Source: Bin5 sp965218625
Lineage (GTDB): Bacteria; Chloroflexota; Anaerolineae; Caldilineales; Caldilineaceae
Length of the DNA stretch: 64,000 bases
NCBI GenBank assembly: GCA_965218625.1
Contig: CBDCLG010000016.1
Span: 573,600-637,599 of the forward strand
Reading direction: 5' to 3'
The notes under the pieces: model-generated
The model's input: only the letters and a program-made list of their open reading frames with translations
Database searches by the model: none
Told to the model about the DNA's origin: nothing
Shown: positions 26,062 to 34,311 of the stretch, in pieces
Numbering within the stretch: position 1 is the stretch's first letter
Layout of the letters: each line of letters starts with the position of its first letter
Program-made: the position numbers and the translations under genes

Positions 26062-26510
26062 ATCCTAAGCACTCCTTGAACACGGGGTGTACGCATTATA
26101 CCCTTGTGTTCGAGATTTGCCTCAACGCAGAATTGCGCCCAAACGTCGACTGGTCGATTCCAGGGGTGGGTTATGTCTTGCGGCTCGTAGGCCCACTTAT
26201 CCCGGTACCCTGGTTTCCAATAGTTCTTGTGCGTTTCTCCCACTGCGTTGCTGTCAGGATTAATGTGACCCTGCCCCAGGTCCAGCCCAAGGATACGACC
26301 CACGATGCGGTGAATTATCGTGTAGGAGAGTTTGCCGGAGTAGTGGTTATACCGACCTACAAGGAATAAAGGATAACCCGCATCAGAGTCGATTTCCGCA
26401 CGGAAATCCAATGCTGACTGGTTTTGAACTGGCGCCCATACGATGTCGTTTTCGATTCGCTTGGTCTCGTCGGCGATAATGGCATCGAATTCCTGCTCGC
26501 TAAGGGTCAT
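26058..26510 (-). CDS. Small conserved hypothetical protein, DUF6978-like (150 aa)
   Basis: A soluble 150-residue protein with many conserved-looking aromatic and polar positions: 'RIENDIVWAPVQNQSALDFRAEI', 'PLFLVGRYNHYSGKLSYTIIHR', then 'VGETHKNYWKPGYRDKWAY' and 'EPQDITHPWNRPVDVWAQFC'. I believe this matches the uncharacterised DUF6978 family, but the assignment is from memory of the motif and is tentative. There is no signal peptide or membrane segment. It is the first gene of a leftward pair with the DUF1828-type gene (4-nt overlap). Flanking genes on both sides are housekeeping, so the pair looks like a small inserted cassette. Confidence 0.65.
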   Translation of the reverse strand: MTLSEQEFDAIIADETKRIENDIVWAPVQNQSALDFRAEIDSDAGYPLFLVGRYNHYSGKLSYTIIHRIVGRILGLDLGQGHINPDSNAVGETHKNYWKPGYRDKWAYEPQDITHPWNRPVDVWAQFCVEANLEHKGIMRTPRVQGVLRI

Positions 26511-26848
26511 ATATCCTTAACATCCTCCATTTGCAACTTCCCTATCACCTGCTTTTGCAGTACGCAACCGATGAACGTGGCCGTTTTATCAGTCACAAGA
26601 AGGCGAATAATCCTGGGGCATGAGCCCTCTGTCCCGTCTACCTGCATGTCGCCAAGTGTCCGCACAGCTTCCTAACTCCACAATGGCGCTGAACAATTCG
26701 CCGATTACGACGCTTTGCCAAGATCCCGAGACGCGATATGTTCGCCTGACCCTTTGCGCCGGTGACCATGCCAATAGCCATCTGCACCACTTTTCGGCCC
26801 AATGGCAGACTGGGAGTCCTGTACTAGCTGCGAAGAGGAAATTGCGAA

Positions 26849-27046
26849 ATGAGACGTGTCAACGTCCATTTCTAAACGGAGCAAATCGAAGGGTTGAAAG
26901 CGCTAAAGCAGCGAACTGGCGTGCCTTTCAACACGCTCGCGTGAAGCACCGTTGTCCGCGTGTTGGCAGACACGGAGAAAAACGGCACTCCCGCCATCGT
27001 TCTTCACGCGCAACCAGACGACGCCTCGCCGTCCGAAGCGCTTTAG
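26849..27046 (+). pseudogene. Decayed ribbon-helix-helix (CopG-like) gene with in-frame stops
   Basis: Reading from the ATG at 26849 (GAGGAA upstream), the frame gives MRRVNVHF, a TAA at 26873, then TEQIEGLKALKQRTGVPFNT, two more residues and a TGA at 26942, and stays open to a TAG at 27044. The two recognised parts together match the ribbon-helix-helix DNA-binding unit (beta strand RRVNVHLT, helix 'EQIEALKALSERTG', 'VPFSELVR'), as in CopG-type antitoxins and regulators. Two stop codons show it is non-functional. The remaining 26511-26848 and 27047-27135 hold no gene I can support. Confidence 0.6.
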
Positions 27047-27135
27047 GATTCGGCCAAAAAACCCCACCTTACAAAGCAGAAAAAGATAGGCTATGTTCCC
27101 GGGCCGCCAAGACCGGGGACACAGCCCACAACAGG

Positions 27136-27207
27136 CTGGGGGACAGGGATTCGAACCCCGAACGCCTGATCCAGAGTCAGGTGTTTTGCCGATTAAACTA
27201 TCCCCCA
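27136..27207 (-). tRNA. tRNA-Gln (anticodon CTG)
   Basis: A 72-nt minus-strand cloverleaf: acceptor TGGGGGA with TCCCCCA (the U1-A72 pair typical of tRNA-Gln), D loop AGTTTAATCGG, anticodon stem CCTGA/TCAGG with loop CTCTGGA giving CTG (reads CAG), T loop GGTTCGAATC, discriminator G. CCA is not encoded. It lies 134 bp downstream of gltX on the same strand. Confidence 0.95.
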
Positions 27208-27341
27208 TTGGCAAGCACAGCCAAGCCCAATCCTAGCATAAGACGAGTGAAGCCAAGAATCAGCGCGGGCAAAACCAGATGCGCAGCCAGAGCGCCTTCC
27301 TGTTCAGAAGGCGGCCTACAGTGTGCCCCGCTGACCCTTTC

Positions 27342-28871
27342 CTAACCTTCCTTCGCCTCCAGTTCTTCGAGCGCCAGTTTCGCCCGCCCGATGCGGCGCA
27401 GTGTCTCCCCTCTCCCGAGCGCCTCGATACTCTCGAAAAGAGGCGGCGACACCTTTTTGCCGCTGATCGCCCCGCGAACCGGTCCAAAGAAATTTCCCGC
27501 CTTCACCTCCAGCTCATCAGCCCTTTCTCGAAATGCCCCCTGGATGGAATCTGCCGTGAACGGCTCGACAGACGCCAGCAGCGAGGCCCCGGCTTGCAAC
27601 ATCTCAATGCTCCCGGCCGCGTCCATCTTCCGCCCTATTAACAGTTTCGGCTCGGTATAGCTGATCTCTTCAGAGTCTTGAAATGCCCAGTCAAGCCAGT
27701 CGGCGGCCTCGTCGAGGCGCTTGATGCGCTCCTGGATGACAGGCGCCAATATGTCCAACCTGCGGTCCCCCGCCAAATCGGCTTCAGAGAGACCCAGCTG
27801 GCGGCTGAGGAACGGAATCAAGGCCGCCTTGAGCGCGCCCGGCGTCAGCGCGCGGATGTACAAGCTATTGAGCCAGTCCAGCTTCTCATAGGGAAGCGTC
27901 GCCGCCGACGGGTTGATCTCCTCCAGCTGAAACCGGTCGATCGCCTCCTCGCGGCTAAACACTTCCTCCACTGGATCGAAATTCCAGCCAACATTTGTCA
28001 GAAAATTGAACATTGCGTCGGGCAGATAACCGGCATCCTCGAACTCATGCACGAGCGCCAGGTACTCCTTGCCTGCCACCGTTCTCTTGCGCTTGCTCAT
28101 CTTCCCCTTGCCGCCGGGGTCCAGAATGACGGGAAGATGAACGAGCACTGGCATGTCCCAATCGAAGGCGTCAACGATCAGCTTGTGGAGCGGCGCGGTC
28201 GCCAACCACTCCTCGCCGCGCAGCACGTGGGTAATCTGCATCAGGCGGTCGTCTACCATCGCCGCCAGGTGATAGGTCGGGAGTCCGTCGGCCTTCAACA
28301 GGACTTCATCTTGCAACTGTCGATTGTCTACCCGGACCTCCCCGCGCAGCAGATCGGTGAAGACGGTGACGCCTTCCCCAGGCACGGCAAATCGAACGAC
28401 CGAAGGCAGCCCCGCAGCTTCTCGCTCAGATCTTTCGGCATCGGAAAGGCCGCGGCACCGCCGGTCGTAGCCGGTCGCCTTGCCCTGGCGCCGCTGCTCT
28501 TCCCGCATCGTTGCAAGCCGTTCAGGCGTGCAGTAGCAGCGGTAGGCCCGGCCGCGATCGATCAAGTCCTGTGCGTGCTTCCTGTACACCTCCTGCCTTT
28601 GCGACTGAACGTAAGGCGCGTGAGGCCCGCCGACACCGGGTCCTTCGTCCCAATGCAACCCGAGCCAGCGCAAGCCTCGCATCAGGCTGGCGACACTTTC
28701 CGGTTCGAAGCGCCTTCGATCTGTGTCTTCGATTCGCAGGATAAATGCGCCGCCGGTCTTGCGCGCCCAGAGCCAATCGAAGAGCGCCGTCCGTAGTCCC
28801 CCGAGGTGCAGATGCCCGGTCGGGCTGGGCGCGAAACGTACCCTGGCTGCACCATTGCTTAGCTTGGCCAT
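27342..28871 (-). CDS. gltX: Glutamyl-tRNA synthetase GltX
   Basis: A class I synthetase that charges tRNA-Glu. The HIGH-type ATP motif is 'FAPSPTGHLHLGGLRTALF' (residues about 13-31) and the KMSKS loop is 'GGKGKMSKRKRTV' (near residue 255). The 509-residue length fits bacterial GltX, with the C-terminal helical cage that reads the anticodon. In bacteria without GlnRS, a non-discriminating GltX also charges tRNA-Gln, which GatCAB then amidates; no glnS is seen here, but the window is too small to decide. The ATG has GAGG 8 nt upstream. tRNA-Gln follows on the same strand. Confidence 0.96.
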   Translation of the reverse strand: MAKLSNGAARVRFAPSPTGHLHLGGLRTALFDWLWARKTGGAFILRIEDTDRRRFEPESVASLMRGLRWLGLHWDEGPGVGGPHAPYVQSQRQEVYRKHAQDLIDRGRAYRCYCTPERLATMREEQRRQGKATGYDRRCRGLSDAERSEREAAGLPSVVRFAVPGEGVTVFTDLLRGEVRVDNRQLQDEVLLKADGLPTYHLAAMVDDRLMQITHVLRGEEWLATAPLHKLIVDAFDWDMPVLVHLPVILDPGGKGKMSKRKRTVAGKEYLALVHEFEDAGYLPDAMFNFLTNVGWNFDPVEEVFSREEAIDRFQLEEINPSAATLPYEKLDWLNSLYIRALTPGALKAALIPFLSRQLGLSEADLAGDRRLDILAPVIQERIKRLDEAADWLDWAFQDSEEISYTEPKLLIGRKMDAAGSIEMLQAGASLLASVEPFTADSIQGAFRERADELEVKAGNFFGPVRGAISGKKVSPPLFESIEALGRGETLRRIGRAKLALEELEAKEG

Positions 28872-29199
28872 AACTTTGCCTCAGATGAATTCCCGTTTCG
28901 ATTCAGCACACAGCGAACGCCCGCAAAAGCCTATCACAGGCGCTGGGAACCGTCAACGCGTTGCCTGTCGAGACAAGGAGAAGCGGTCGACAACCTGTTC
29001 GCCCTTATGTTTGGAATGCGACGGCGCCGCATCGAATGGACTGGGCGGCGTCTCTCTCAGCCTCTGAAGAGCCGCGGGGCAGGGTTCAAATCGGAATTGC
29101 GAAGCCTTTACACCTCGGCTATACTTGTCACACTATATCTTGGTTGAAATCCAACGGGCGTGACATCCGTGTAGCAAACGAACGGGAATCGTCGAGCAC
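28872..29199. other. Noncoding divergent region between gltX and the 474-aa hypothetical gene
   Basis: This 328-bp region should contain promoters for both directions. A TTACAC with CACTAT at 17-bp spacing is present near 29108-29136 for the rightward gene but is weak. No RNA gene was recognised. Confidence 0.35.
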
Positions 29200-30624
29200 G
29201 TGAACTACCAACCTGTCGGTTTCGAAATCGCTACGGGCGCGGTTGCAGCGGTGGCGTCTGCCCTCGACAATCGCTTTCACAACCCGGCGGTCAATTCGAG
29301 ACTGGGGCGGCAGAGTGCGCTTCTGAAACTGTCGTCAGGCATGCCCCGCAGCTGGAGCGCAGGCATGGCGGCGCGGGCAATGGAAGGCCGGCCGCATAGC
29401 AAGTCGCTCACTTTTAACCTGACGACTGCGGACCTGGCACAGTGGAACGTCGGCCAGTACGACAGCCTTGATCCTGACAGGCGATTCGACACAATTGTCA
29501 TCGGCGTGCCTTCCGGCGCCAGCGCCCATCTCTGCGCCTGCCTGGGCGCGCCGCTGCTCGCAGACAGCCTCCCCATCAGCTTCGCCTCGCGCGGCAAGCC
29601 CGATGACGTTGCCGGATACCAGCAGCGCAGCGTCGACCTGCTCACGCCCATTCTGAACCACAACCCCGACCTGCTCGCCGTCAGCCTGTTCGATCCCATC
29701 CACGCCAGGCAGCAGATCAGGCGGTCCGTCCAGATCTATCTGAAGTTGGCCGTATTGCCGGACCAGTACCGGCGTTTCATTCGCGAACGGCTGATGCCCG
29801 GCGGCTCGATCCTGTTGCTGTCCTGTTCTTCGCGGTGGAGTCAGTATGAACTGGGCGCTCGGCACAGACTTCAGATTGGCAGCCACGGCGGCTTCACCGA
29901 CCAGGAGTTCATTCGCGGAACACCGTGGCTCGATGACTGGCTTCATGAGGTAGGCGGCGTGCAACGCAGCGGCTGGCGGCTGTCGCGGCACTGGACGTAT
30001 CAGCCCGAGGCCCAATGGGGATCAATCACCGGTTTCGCGACCAGCGTTCGCACTTTCGCTGCAGATGTCAACATACCGCTGCATTCGATGGACTTCGCCT
30101 CCGTTGACGAGATTAGCCGCCTGGGATTCTACGCCTGGCAATGGTTGTATTATCTTCTGCAGATTCAGCCGGGAGCAGTTCTCGTCGAGAGCGGTCCGCA
30201 GATGAATCCCGTAATCGGGCGTCGCAGCCCCGTGCTTCCGCTCTGGATGCCGTCCACCTGCAGCCGGAGTCATGCGCTCTTGCAGACGATCTTGCCGGAT
30301 TTTCCACCTGAAATTCCTGTACTCTTTCAAGCCTGGCCCGCCGGCCATTCGTCGCCGGACGTGATTCCCGCCAAGATCTGGAATACCGCGCTTTCGGGGC
30401 GCCATGGGAGATGGCTTGGCGGGAATCCGCTTCGCTTCCCCAGCGATTTCTCAACAATCACGAAGATGACACCGGCCATCGAAGAGTGGAGCCAGCGCCA
30501 TCCCATCAAGTTGCACCGCTCACTTCGCTGCGACGAACTGAGTGAGCTGAGATCAATTCTGACCCAGTCTTCAGAGCAACCTGACCCCGGTGGTTATTCG
30601 CCGCTGGAAAGTGCAGGGGGATAA
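29200..30624 (+). CDS. Hypothetical protein, 474 aa, no recognised family
   Basis: A large soluble protein with mixed alpha/beta composition and normal codon use for the window, so it is likely real. Features include 'RRFDTIVIGVPSGASAHLCACLGAPLLADSLPISF' (quoted in parts: RRFDTIVIGVPSGASAHL, LGAPLLADSLPIS), which resembles a nucleotide-binding or hydrolase-type beta-turn; 'RERLMPGGSILLLSCSSRWS', reminiscent of a Rossmann strand; and 'WPAGHSSPDVIPAKIW'. These hints suggest an alpha/beta enzyme fold but do not identify a family. The start is a GTG with no strong ribosome site, so the N-terminus is uncertain; an internal ATG lies at residue 48. The next gene starts 4 nt after its stop. Confidence 0.7.
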   Translation: MNYQPVGFEIATGAVAAVASALDNRFHNPAVNSRLGRQSALLKLSSGMPRSWSAGMAARAMEGRPHSKSLTFNLTTADLAQWNVGQYDSLDPDRRFDTIVIGVPSGASAHLCACLGAPLLADSLPISFASRGKPDDVAGYQQRSVDLLTPILNHNPDLLAVSLFDPIHARQQIRRSVQIYLKLAVLPDQYRRFIRERLMPGGSILLLSCSSRWSQYELGARHRLQIGSHGGFTDQEFIRGTPWLDDWLHEVGGVQRSGWRLSRHWTYQPEAQWGSITGFATSVRTFAADVNIPLHSMDFASVDEISRLGFYAWQWLYYLLQIQPGAVLVESGPQMNPVIGRRSPVLPLWMPSTCSRSHALLQTILPDFPPEIPVLFQAWPAGHSSPDVIPAKIWNTALSGRHGRWLGGNPLRFPSDFSTITKMTPAIEEWSQRHPIKLHRSLRCDELSELRSILTQSSEQPDPGGYSPLESAGG

Positions 30625-30628
30625 CTCG

Positions 30629-31417
30629 ATGTATCTGTCCTGTTGCGTTTGGGCCTTGAGCGCCCCCGAAGAAGACGTTTATTCTGACATGAACGCCCTG
30701 GGATTCCGCTGGATTGACATCAGGCCGGAATATCTGAAGAGTTCAGCCGCCCGGGCAGCTGCCAGATCTCACTCCCTGCAGGTCTCCTCTGTCGCCGCCT
30801 CATACGGACTGCCTGAAGGCGCGTCCCTCGATAGCCCGGATGAACTGTCTCGCAACGAGGCCTTGTCACACCTGCATCGGATTGCGCGCCAATGCAAAGA
30901 GCTCGGTGGAAGCGCGGTCTATCTTGTGCCCGGCGCAGACGGCAGCAAAGAGGCCCTTGCGCGCTACGCCGATTCGCTGGCGACAGCCGCTGAAAGGGCT
31001 ACGGCGCTTGGAATTACGATAGGCGTCGAGCACTTCCCGGGAACAGCGCTTCCTTCTGCGGCAGAGACTCTGGCTTTCATCGAAGCGATAGATCACCCCA
31101 ATCTAGGCCTGTTGTTCGACATAGGCCATGTGCAGATCAGCGACGAAGACCCTGCCGGCGTCATTCGGCGGGCCGGAAACCGGCTTGCCTACGTTCATCT
31201 CGACGACAACGACGGGAAGGGCGATCTGCATTGGGCGCTTCTCGACGGGATACTGACGGTTGGGACGCTGCGCGATATGTTCCTCGCTCTTAAGGAGATC
31301 GACTATGCCGGCGCGGTCAGTCTCGAGTTGAGTCCCCAGCTGGAAGATCCATTCCAGGCGCTGCAGCGAAGCAGGCAAATTGTGCTGGAGTGCGGATCGG
31401 ACTATCTGAGCGGATAG
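30629..31417 (+). CDS. Sugar phosphate isomerase/epimerase (AP endonuclease family 2 TIM barrel)
   Basis: A 262-residue TIM barrel of the xylose-isomerase-like superfamily, which isomerises or epimerises sugars and inosols using a divalent metal. Likely metal ligands are the Glu of 'TIGVEHFPG', Asp/His of 'GLLFDIGHVQISDE', the His of 'YVHLDDND' and the Glu of 'AVSLELSPQ'. The ATG at 30629 has AGGGGG 8 nt upstream and starts at the expected MYLSCCVWAL. It directly follows the 474-residue hypothetical gene and precedes an SMP-30-type gene by 15 nt, indicating one operon for sugar catabolism. Confidence 0.88.
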   Translation: MYLSCCVWALSAPEEDVYSDMNALGFRWIDIRPEYLKSSAARAAARSHSLQVSSVAASYGLPEGASLDSPDELSRNEALSHLHRIARQCKELGGSAVYLVPGADGSKEALARYADSLATAAERATALGITIGVEHFPGTALPSAAETLAFIEAIDHPNLGLLFDIGHVQISDEDPAGVIRRAGNRLAYVHLDDNDGKGDLHWALLDGILTVGTLRDMFLALKEIDYAGAVSLELSPQLEDPFQALQRSRQIVLECGSDYLSG

Positions 31418-31432
31418 ACAAAGGAGCGAAGG

Positions 31433-32314
31433 ATGGCGTGGCAGTTCGAGGTCCTGCTTGAACCGATCGGCTTGACCGAAGGCCCTGTCTGGGACGGACG
31501 TTTCCTCTTCTTTACGAACATCGTCAACAGCCGCATCTTTCGATACGATCCGGAAGGCGGCGAGTTCACCGTGTGGCGGGAGGGAACAAACGAAGCCAAT
31601 GGCCTCATGCTGGACGCCAACGGCTTGATCAACGCCTGCGAAGGCGGAGGTCGCCGAATGGTGCAGTATCCTGAGGGCGGAGAAACGGTTGTCTTGTGCG
31701 CCGAGTTTGAAGGAAGGCGTCTCAACAGTCCAAATGACCTGGCGATCGACAGCCGCGGGCGAGTCTGGTTTACCGATCCGCGCTACGGCGATTACCGCGA
31801 CGACATGGAGCTGGACCACGAATCCGTCTACAGGTTGGACCCCCAGCCGGGCGGCAGCCGGAAGCCTGTACGCGTGACCTACGACACGACCGCGCCCAAC
31901 GGCCTGCTCCTTTCACCCGATGAAGAAACATTGTATGTCGCCCAAAGCAAGAACGGGGAAGGCCAGAAACGGGAACTGTGGGCGTACCCCATCGTCGAAG
32001 GTAGCTCAGGCGAAAGTGGCCGCATTGTGGGTGACCACGAAGTGCTGCACAACTTCTACCCCCATCGCGGCGTAGACGGCATGTGTCTGGATGTCGACGG
32101 CAATATCATCGCAACAGCTGGTTGGGGTGAGAGCGGCCCTGGCGGGATGATATACGTCTTCGCGCCGGACGGCCGGGTTCTTGAGACTCATCCGGCGCCT
32201 TGCGATAGTCCGACCAACTGCGCGTTCGCCGGCCCCGACCTCCGTGATCTCTACGTTACCAGCACCGAGGGCCATCTCCTCAGGGCGCACACCGACCGCC
32301 AGGGCCTGGCATAA
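31433..32314 (+). CDS. SMP-30/gluconolactonase/LRE family protein
   Basis: A six-bladed beta-propeller lactonase-like protein of 293 residues, probably metal-dependent. 'GLTEGPVWDGRFLFFTNI' (Glu ligand, near residue 16), 'EANGLMLDANG', 'LNSPNDLAIDSRGRVWFTDPRYG' (Asn and Asp ligands, around 97-115) and 'GVDGMCLDVDGN' are characteristic. Relatives hydrolyse sugar lactones such as gluconolactone. The absence of a signal peptide points to the cytoplasm. AAAGGAGC precedes the ATG. It probably acts with the upstream isomerase. Confidence 0.9.
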   Translation: MAWQFEVLLEPIGLTEGPVWDGRFLFFTNIVNSRIFRYDPEGGEFTVWREGTNEANGLMLDANGLINACEGGGRRMVQYPEGGETVVLCAEFEGRRLNSPNDLAIDSRGRVWFTDPRYGDYRDDMELDHESVYRLDPQPGGSRKPVRVTYDTTAPNGLLLSPDEETLYVAQSKNGEGQKRELWAYPIVEGSSGESGRIVGDHEVLHNFYPHRGVDGMCLDVDGNIIATAGWGESGPGGMIYVFAPDGRVLETHPAPCDSPTNCAFAGPDLRDLYVTSTEGHLLRAHTDRQGLA

Positions 32315-32522
32315 GGGCAAGAACGGCGGATTCCCGTCGGCACGTCCAATTGAACACAGAATGATCGGGTCCACAATGACCGTGGCTTCGGCGCCGGTCT
32401 TTTTTGCGCGCAATCCTGCTCCTTTCCGCCCTCGCAGGCAGCCGGACCACGGGGCACTCCGAGAGTGGCAGTTCGATGGATCAGTAATCGAACCGGCCTT
32501 GTTCGCCCAAAATGACCGGCTG

Positions 32523-32531
32523 TGATATAGT
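32523..32531 (+). promoter_or_regulatory. Extended -10 promoter for the metallo-hydrolase gene
   Basis: TG-A-TATAGT forms an extended -10 (TG at 32523-32524, TATAGT at 32526-32531) about 50 nt before the GTG start at 32584. The -35 region is poor, as is usual for extended -10 promoters. Confidence 0.4.
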
Positions 32532-32583
32532 ATTGCGTCGGTTTGTGTTTGATTCTCGTGGGCTGGGATAGGAGACGAGACGA

Positions 32584-33429
32584 GTGACGATTACGCGTAC
32601 TCGAGTGGCGGACGACACGTGGGTATTTACCAGTGCCCTGTATGCTGAGGTGAACGCGGGGCTTGTCGTCTCGCAGGACGGCGGCATACTGATTGATACT
32701 CTGCCCTTTCCTTCAGAAACAAGGCAGATTATCGACTTCGCCGAACAGCATTGCCCGGCAGGAATTCGCTTTCTCATAAACACGATCAGCCATGCTGACC
32801 ATGTCTATGGCTCTTGTCTCTTCCCCGAAGCCGAACTGATCGCCCACGAAGGGGCCCGAGACCTGCTGGTCCGATTTGGCCGCAGAGCGTTAGAGGAAGC
32901 AAGAGAGCACACGAATGAGCTGCTGAAAGTCGAGATTCGCCTGCCCAAAATTGTCTTCAACGAAGGTTCGGTCATCCGGCTTGGTGACAAAACCGTTCAC
33001 GTCATGCACGCGCCGGGGCCGGGGCCCGACGTTTGTGTCGTGCATGTACGTGAGGAAAAGGTGCTTTTCGCCAGCGACCTGATGATGCCGGTCCCCGTAA
33101 TTGCCTCGCCTTTCGCAGACATCGCAAAGTTCAAGCAGTCCTTGCACAGCCTGCACGAATTCAATCTTGAGACAATTGTTCAGGGGCACGGGGACATTCT
33201 TCTGCGGGGCGAGGTCACGCCAAGCATCGAGGAGAGCATCAAGTATCTCGATGATATCCAATCTTTGGTCGAGCGGCTGATTTCGGAAGGCGCAACCAGG
33301 AAGGATCTCCTGAGAAACGACATTGAACAGTTTGGCCGCAACCGCATTCCCCTCGGCGGCCTCGTCCAGACCTTCCATCAGGCCAACCTGCTGTTTCTGT
33401 GGGAAAAGGCACTTGACGCCCGCGCGTGA
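32584..33429 (+). CDS. Metallo-beta-lactamase-fold hydrolase with incomplete metal site
   Basis: The 281-residue protein has the MBL alpha-beta/beta-alpha fold: 'NAGLVVSQDGGILIDTLPFP', 'RFLINTISHADHVYGS', 'KVLFASDLMMPVPV' and 'TIVQGHGDIL'. In active members the motif HxHxDH supplies ligands. Here it reads I68-S-H70-A-D72-H73, so the first His is Ile. The later PGHT His is also absent (HAPGPGPDV). H70, D72, H73, the bridging Asp and the final His remain, so the second metal site could still bind. It may be a mono-metal hydrolase or a non-catalytic relative. The start is GTG with GGAGA upstream. Confidence 0.85.
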   Translation: MTITRTRVADDTWVFTSALYAEVNAGLVVSQDGGILIDTLPFPSETRQIIDFAEQHCPAGIRFLINTISHADHVYGSCLFPEAELIAHEGARDLLVRFGRRALEEAREHTNELLKVEIRLPKIVFNEGSVIRLGDKTVHVMHAPGPGPDVCVVHVREEKVLFASDLMMPVPVIASPFADIAKFKQSLHSLHEFNLETIVQGHGDILLRGEVTPSIEESIKYLDDIQSLVERLISEGATRKDLLRNDIEQFGRNRIPLGGLVQTFHQANLLFLWEKALDARA

Positions 33430-33560
33430 GCGGCGTAATGGCCCACGCCCGGACCTGGCCTGAGCTCCGTTTGCCGCGCGATTGGATGCTCGACGCTCTC
33501 CCAAATGGCTCCCGCGCGGTTGCGACCCAAAGTAAGGACCGATAGATCGAAGGGACCGAA

Positions 33561-34307
33561 ATGGACAGCGAGCTGGATGAAATCGTCAGCAGGATCGAAT
33601 TCCTGTCGACCCGGAAAAGGCGGCTTCTCTTCCGTCAACTGAAGGCCATGGGCCTGCTTGAATCCGATGATCTTCTGTCCGACCGCAATCCTCTCAGAAT
33701 CGCGCCTGCCGTTCAGACCGCCGCAGCCAGTTCCAACATATCGCCCGCGGCCAGGGTTGACAGTCCGGCCGCGCCACCCCGTCCCGGCGAACGTCCGCGA
33801 CTTGGCGCCAACCAGCCGCCGGTGCGCGCGCGCGTCGCGATGGCAGACCCTGCGCGGGAGGACGCCGCGTCGGCAGAGATTCTGCCGATTTCCGGACAGG
33901 CCCCGGCAGAACCAATTCAGATCGTCTTCGACGGCGGTAGTCGAGGGAACCCCGGCCAAGGCTACGGCAGCTACGCCCTGGACTGGCCGGGCCAGCCCAG
34001 GCAAGTTATCCGCCTGAGCTTCGGTGACAACGTGACCAGCAATGAGGCCGAGTATGATACACTCATCGCGGCGCTGGAGGCATTGCAACAACGGATGCTC
34101 GAACAACAAGTCGAGCCTGAATTGGCGGCGGTGAGCATCCGGGGCGATTCGCAGCTTGTCTGCAAGCAGGTGCGCGGTGACTGGCGGTGTAAGGAACCGC
34201 GTCTGAAAACGCGGTTGGAAAGGGCGCGTGCATTGCTCGGCAAGTTTGGCGGCGCAACCCTGGACCATCACCCCAGAGAGAAGAGTGTCGAAATCCTGGG
34301 GCATTGA
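33561..34307 (+). CDS. RNase H-like protein (reverse transcriptase-like/RNase HI family)
   Basis: The C-terminal half (about 118-248) is an RNase HI fold that cleaves RNA in RNA-DNA hybrids. Catalytic acidic residues D124 (IVFDGGSRGNPG), E162 (TSNEAEYDTL) and D196 (SIRGDSQLV) are present. The fourth position, normally Asp in a 'xADxLA' motif, is E244 (KSVEILGH), and the protein stops right after it. The N-terminal 45 residues are helical and basic; residues 46-115 are Pro/Ala-rich and probably disordered. The start ATG follows GAAGGGACC. It converges on folD with only 4 nt between stops. Confidence 0.88.
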   Translation: MDSELDEIVSRIEFLSTRKRRLLFRQLKAMGLLESDDLLSDRNPLRIAPAVQTAAASSNISPAARVDSPAAPPRPGERPRLGANQPPVRARVAMADPAREDAASAEILPISGQAPAEPIQIVFDGGSRGNPGQGYGSYALDWPGQPRQVIRLSFGDNVTSNEAEYDTLIAALEALQQRMLEQQVEPELAAVSIRGDSQLVCKQVRGDWRCKEPRLKTRLERARALLGKFGGATLDHHPREKSVEILGH

Positions 34308-34311
34308 GAGG

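Noticed and set aside
26620..27345. 241-codon plus-strand frame covering the tRNA-Gln locus
   Set aside because: It runs through a tRNA gene on the opposite strand and an RHH remnant in another frame; the composition is not protein-like.
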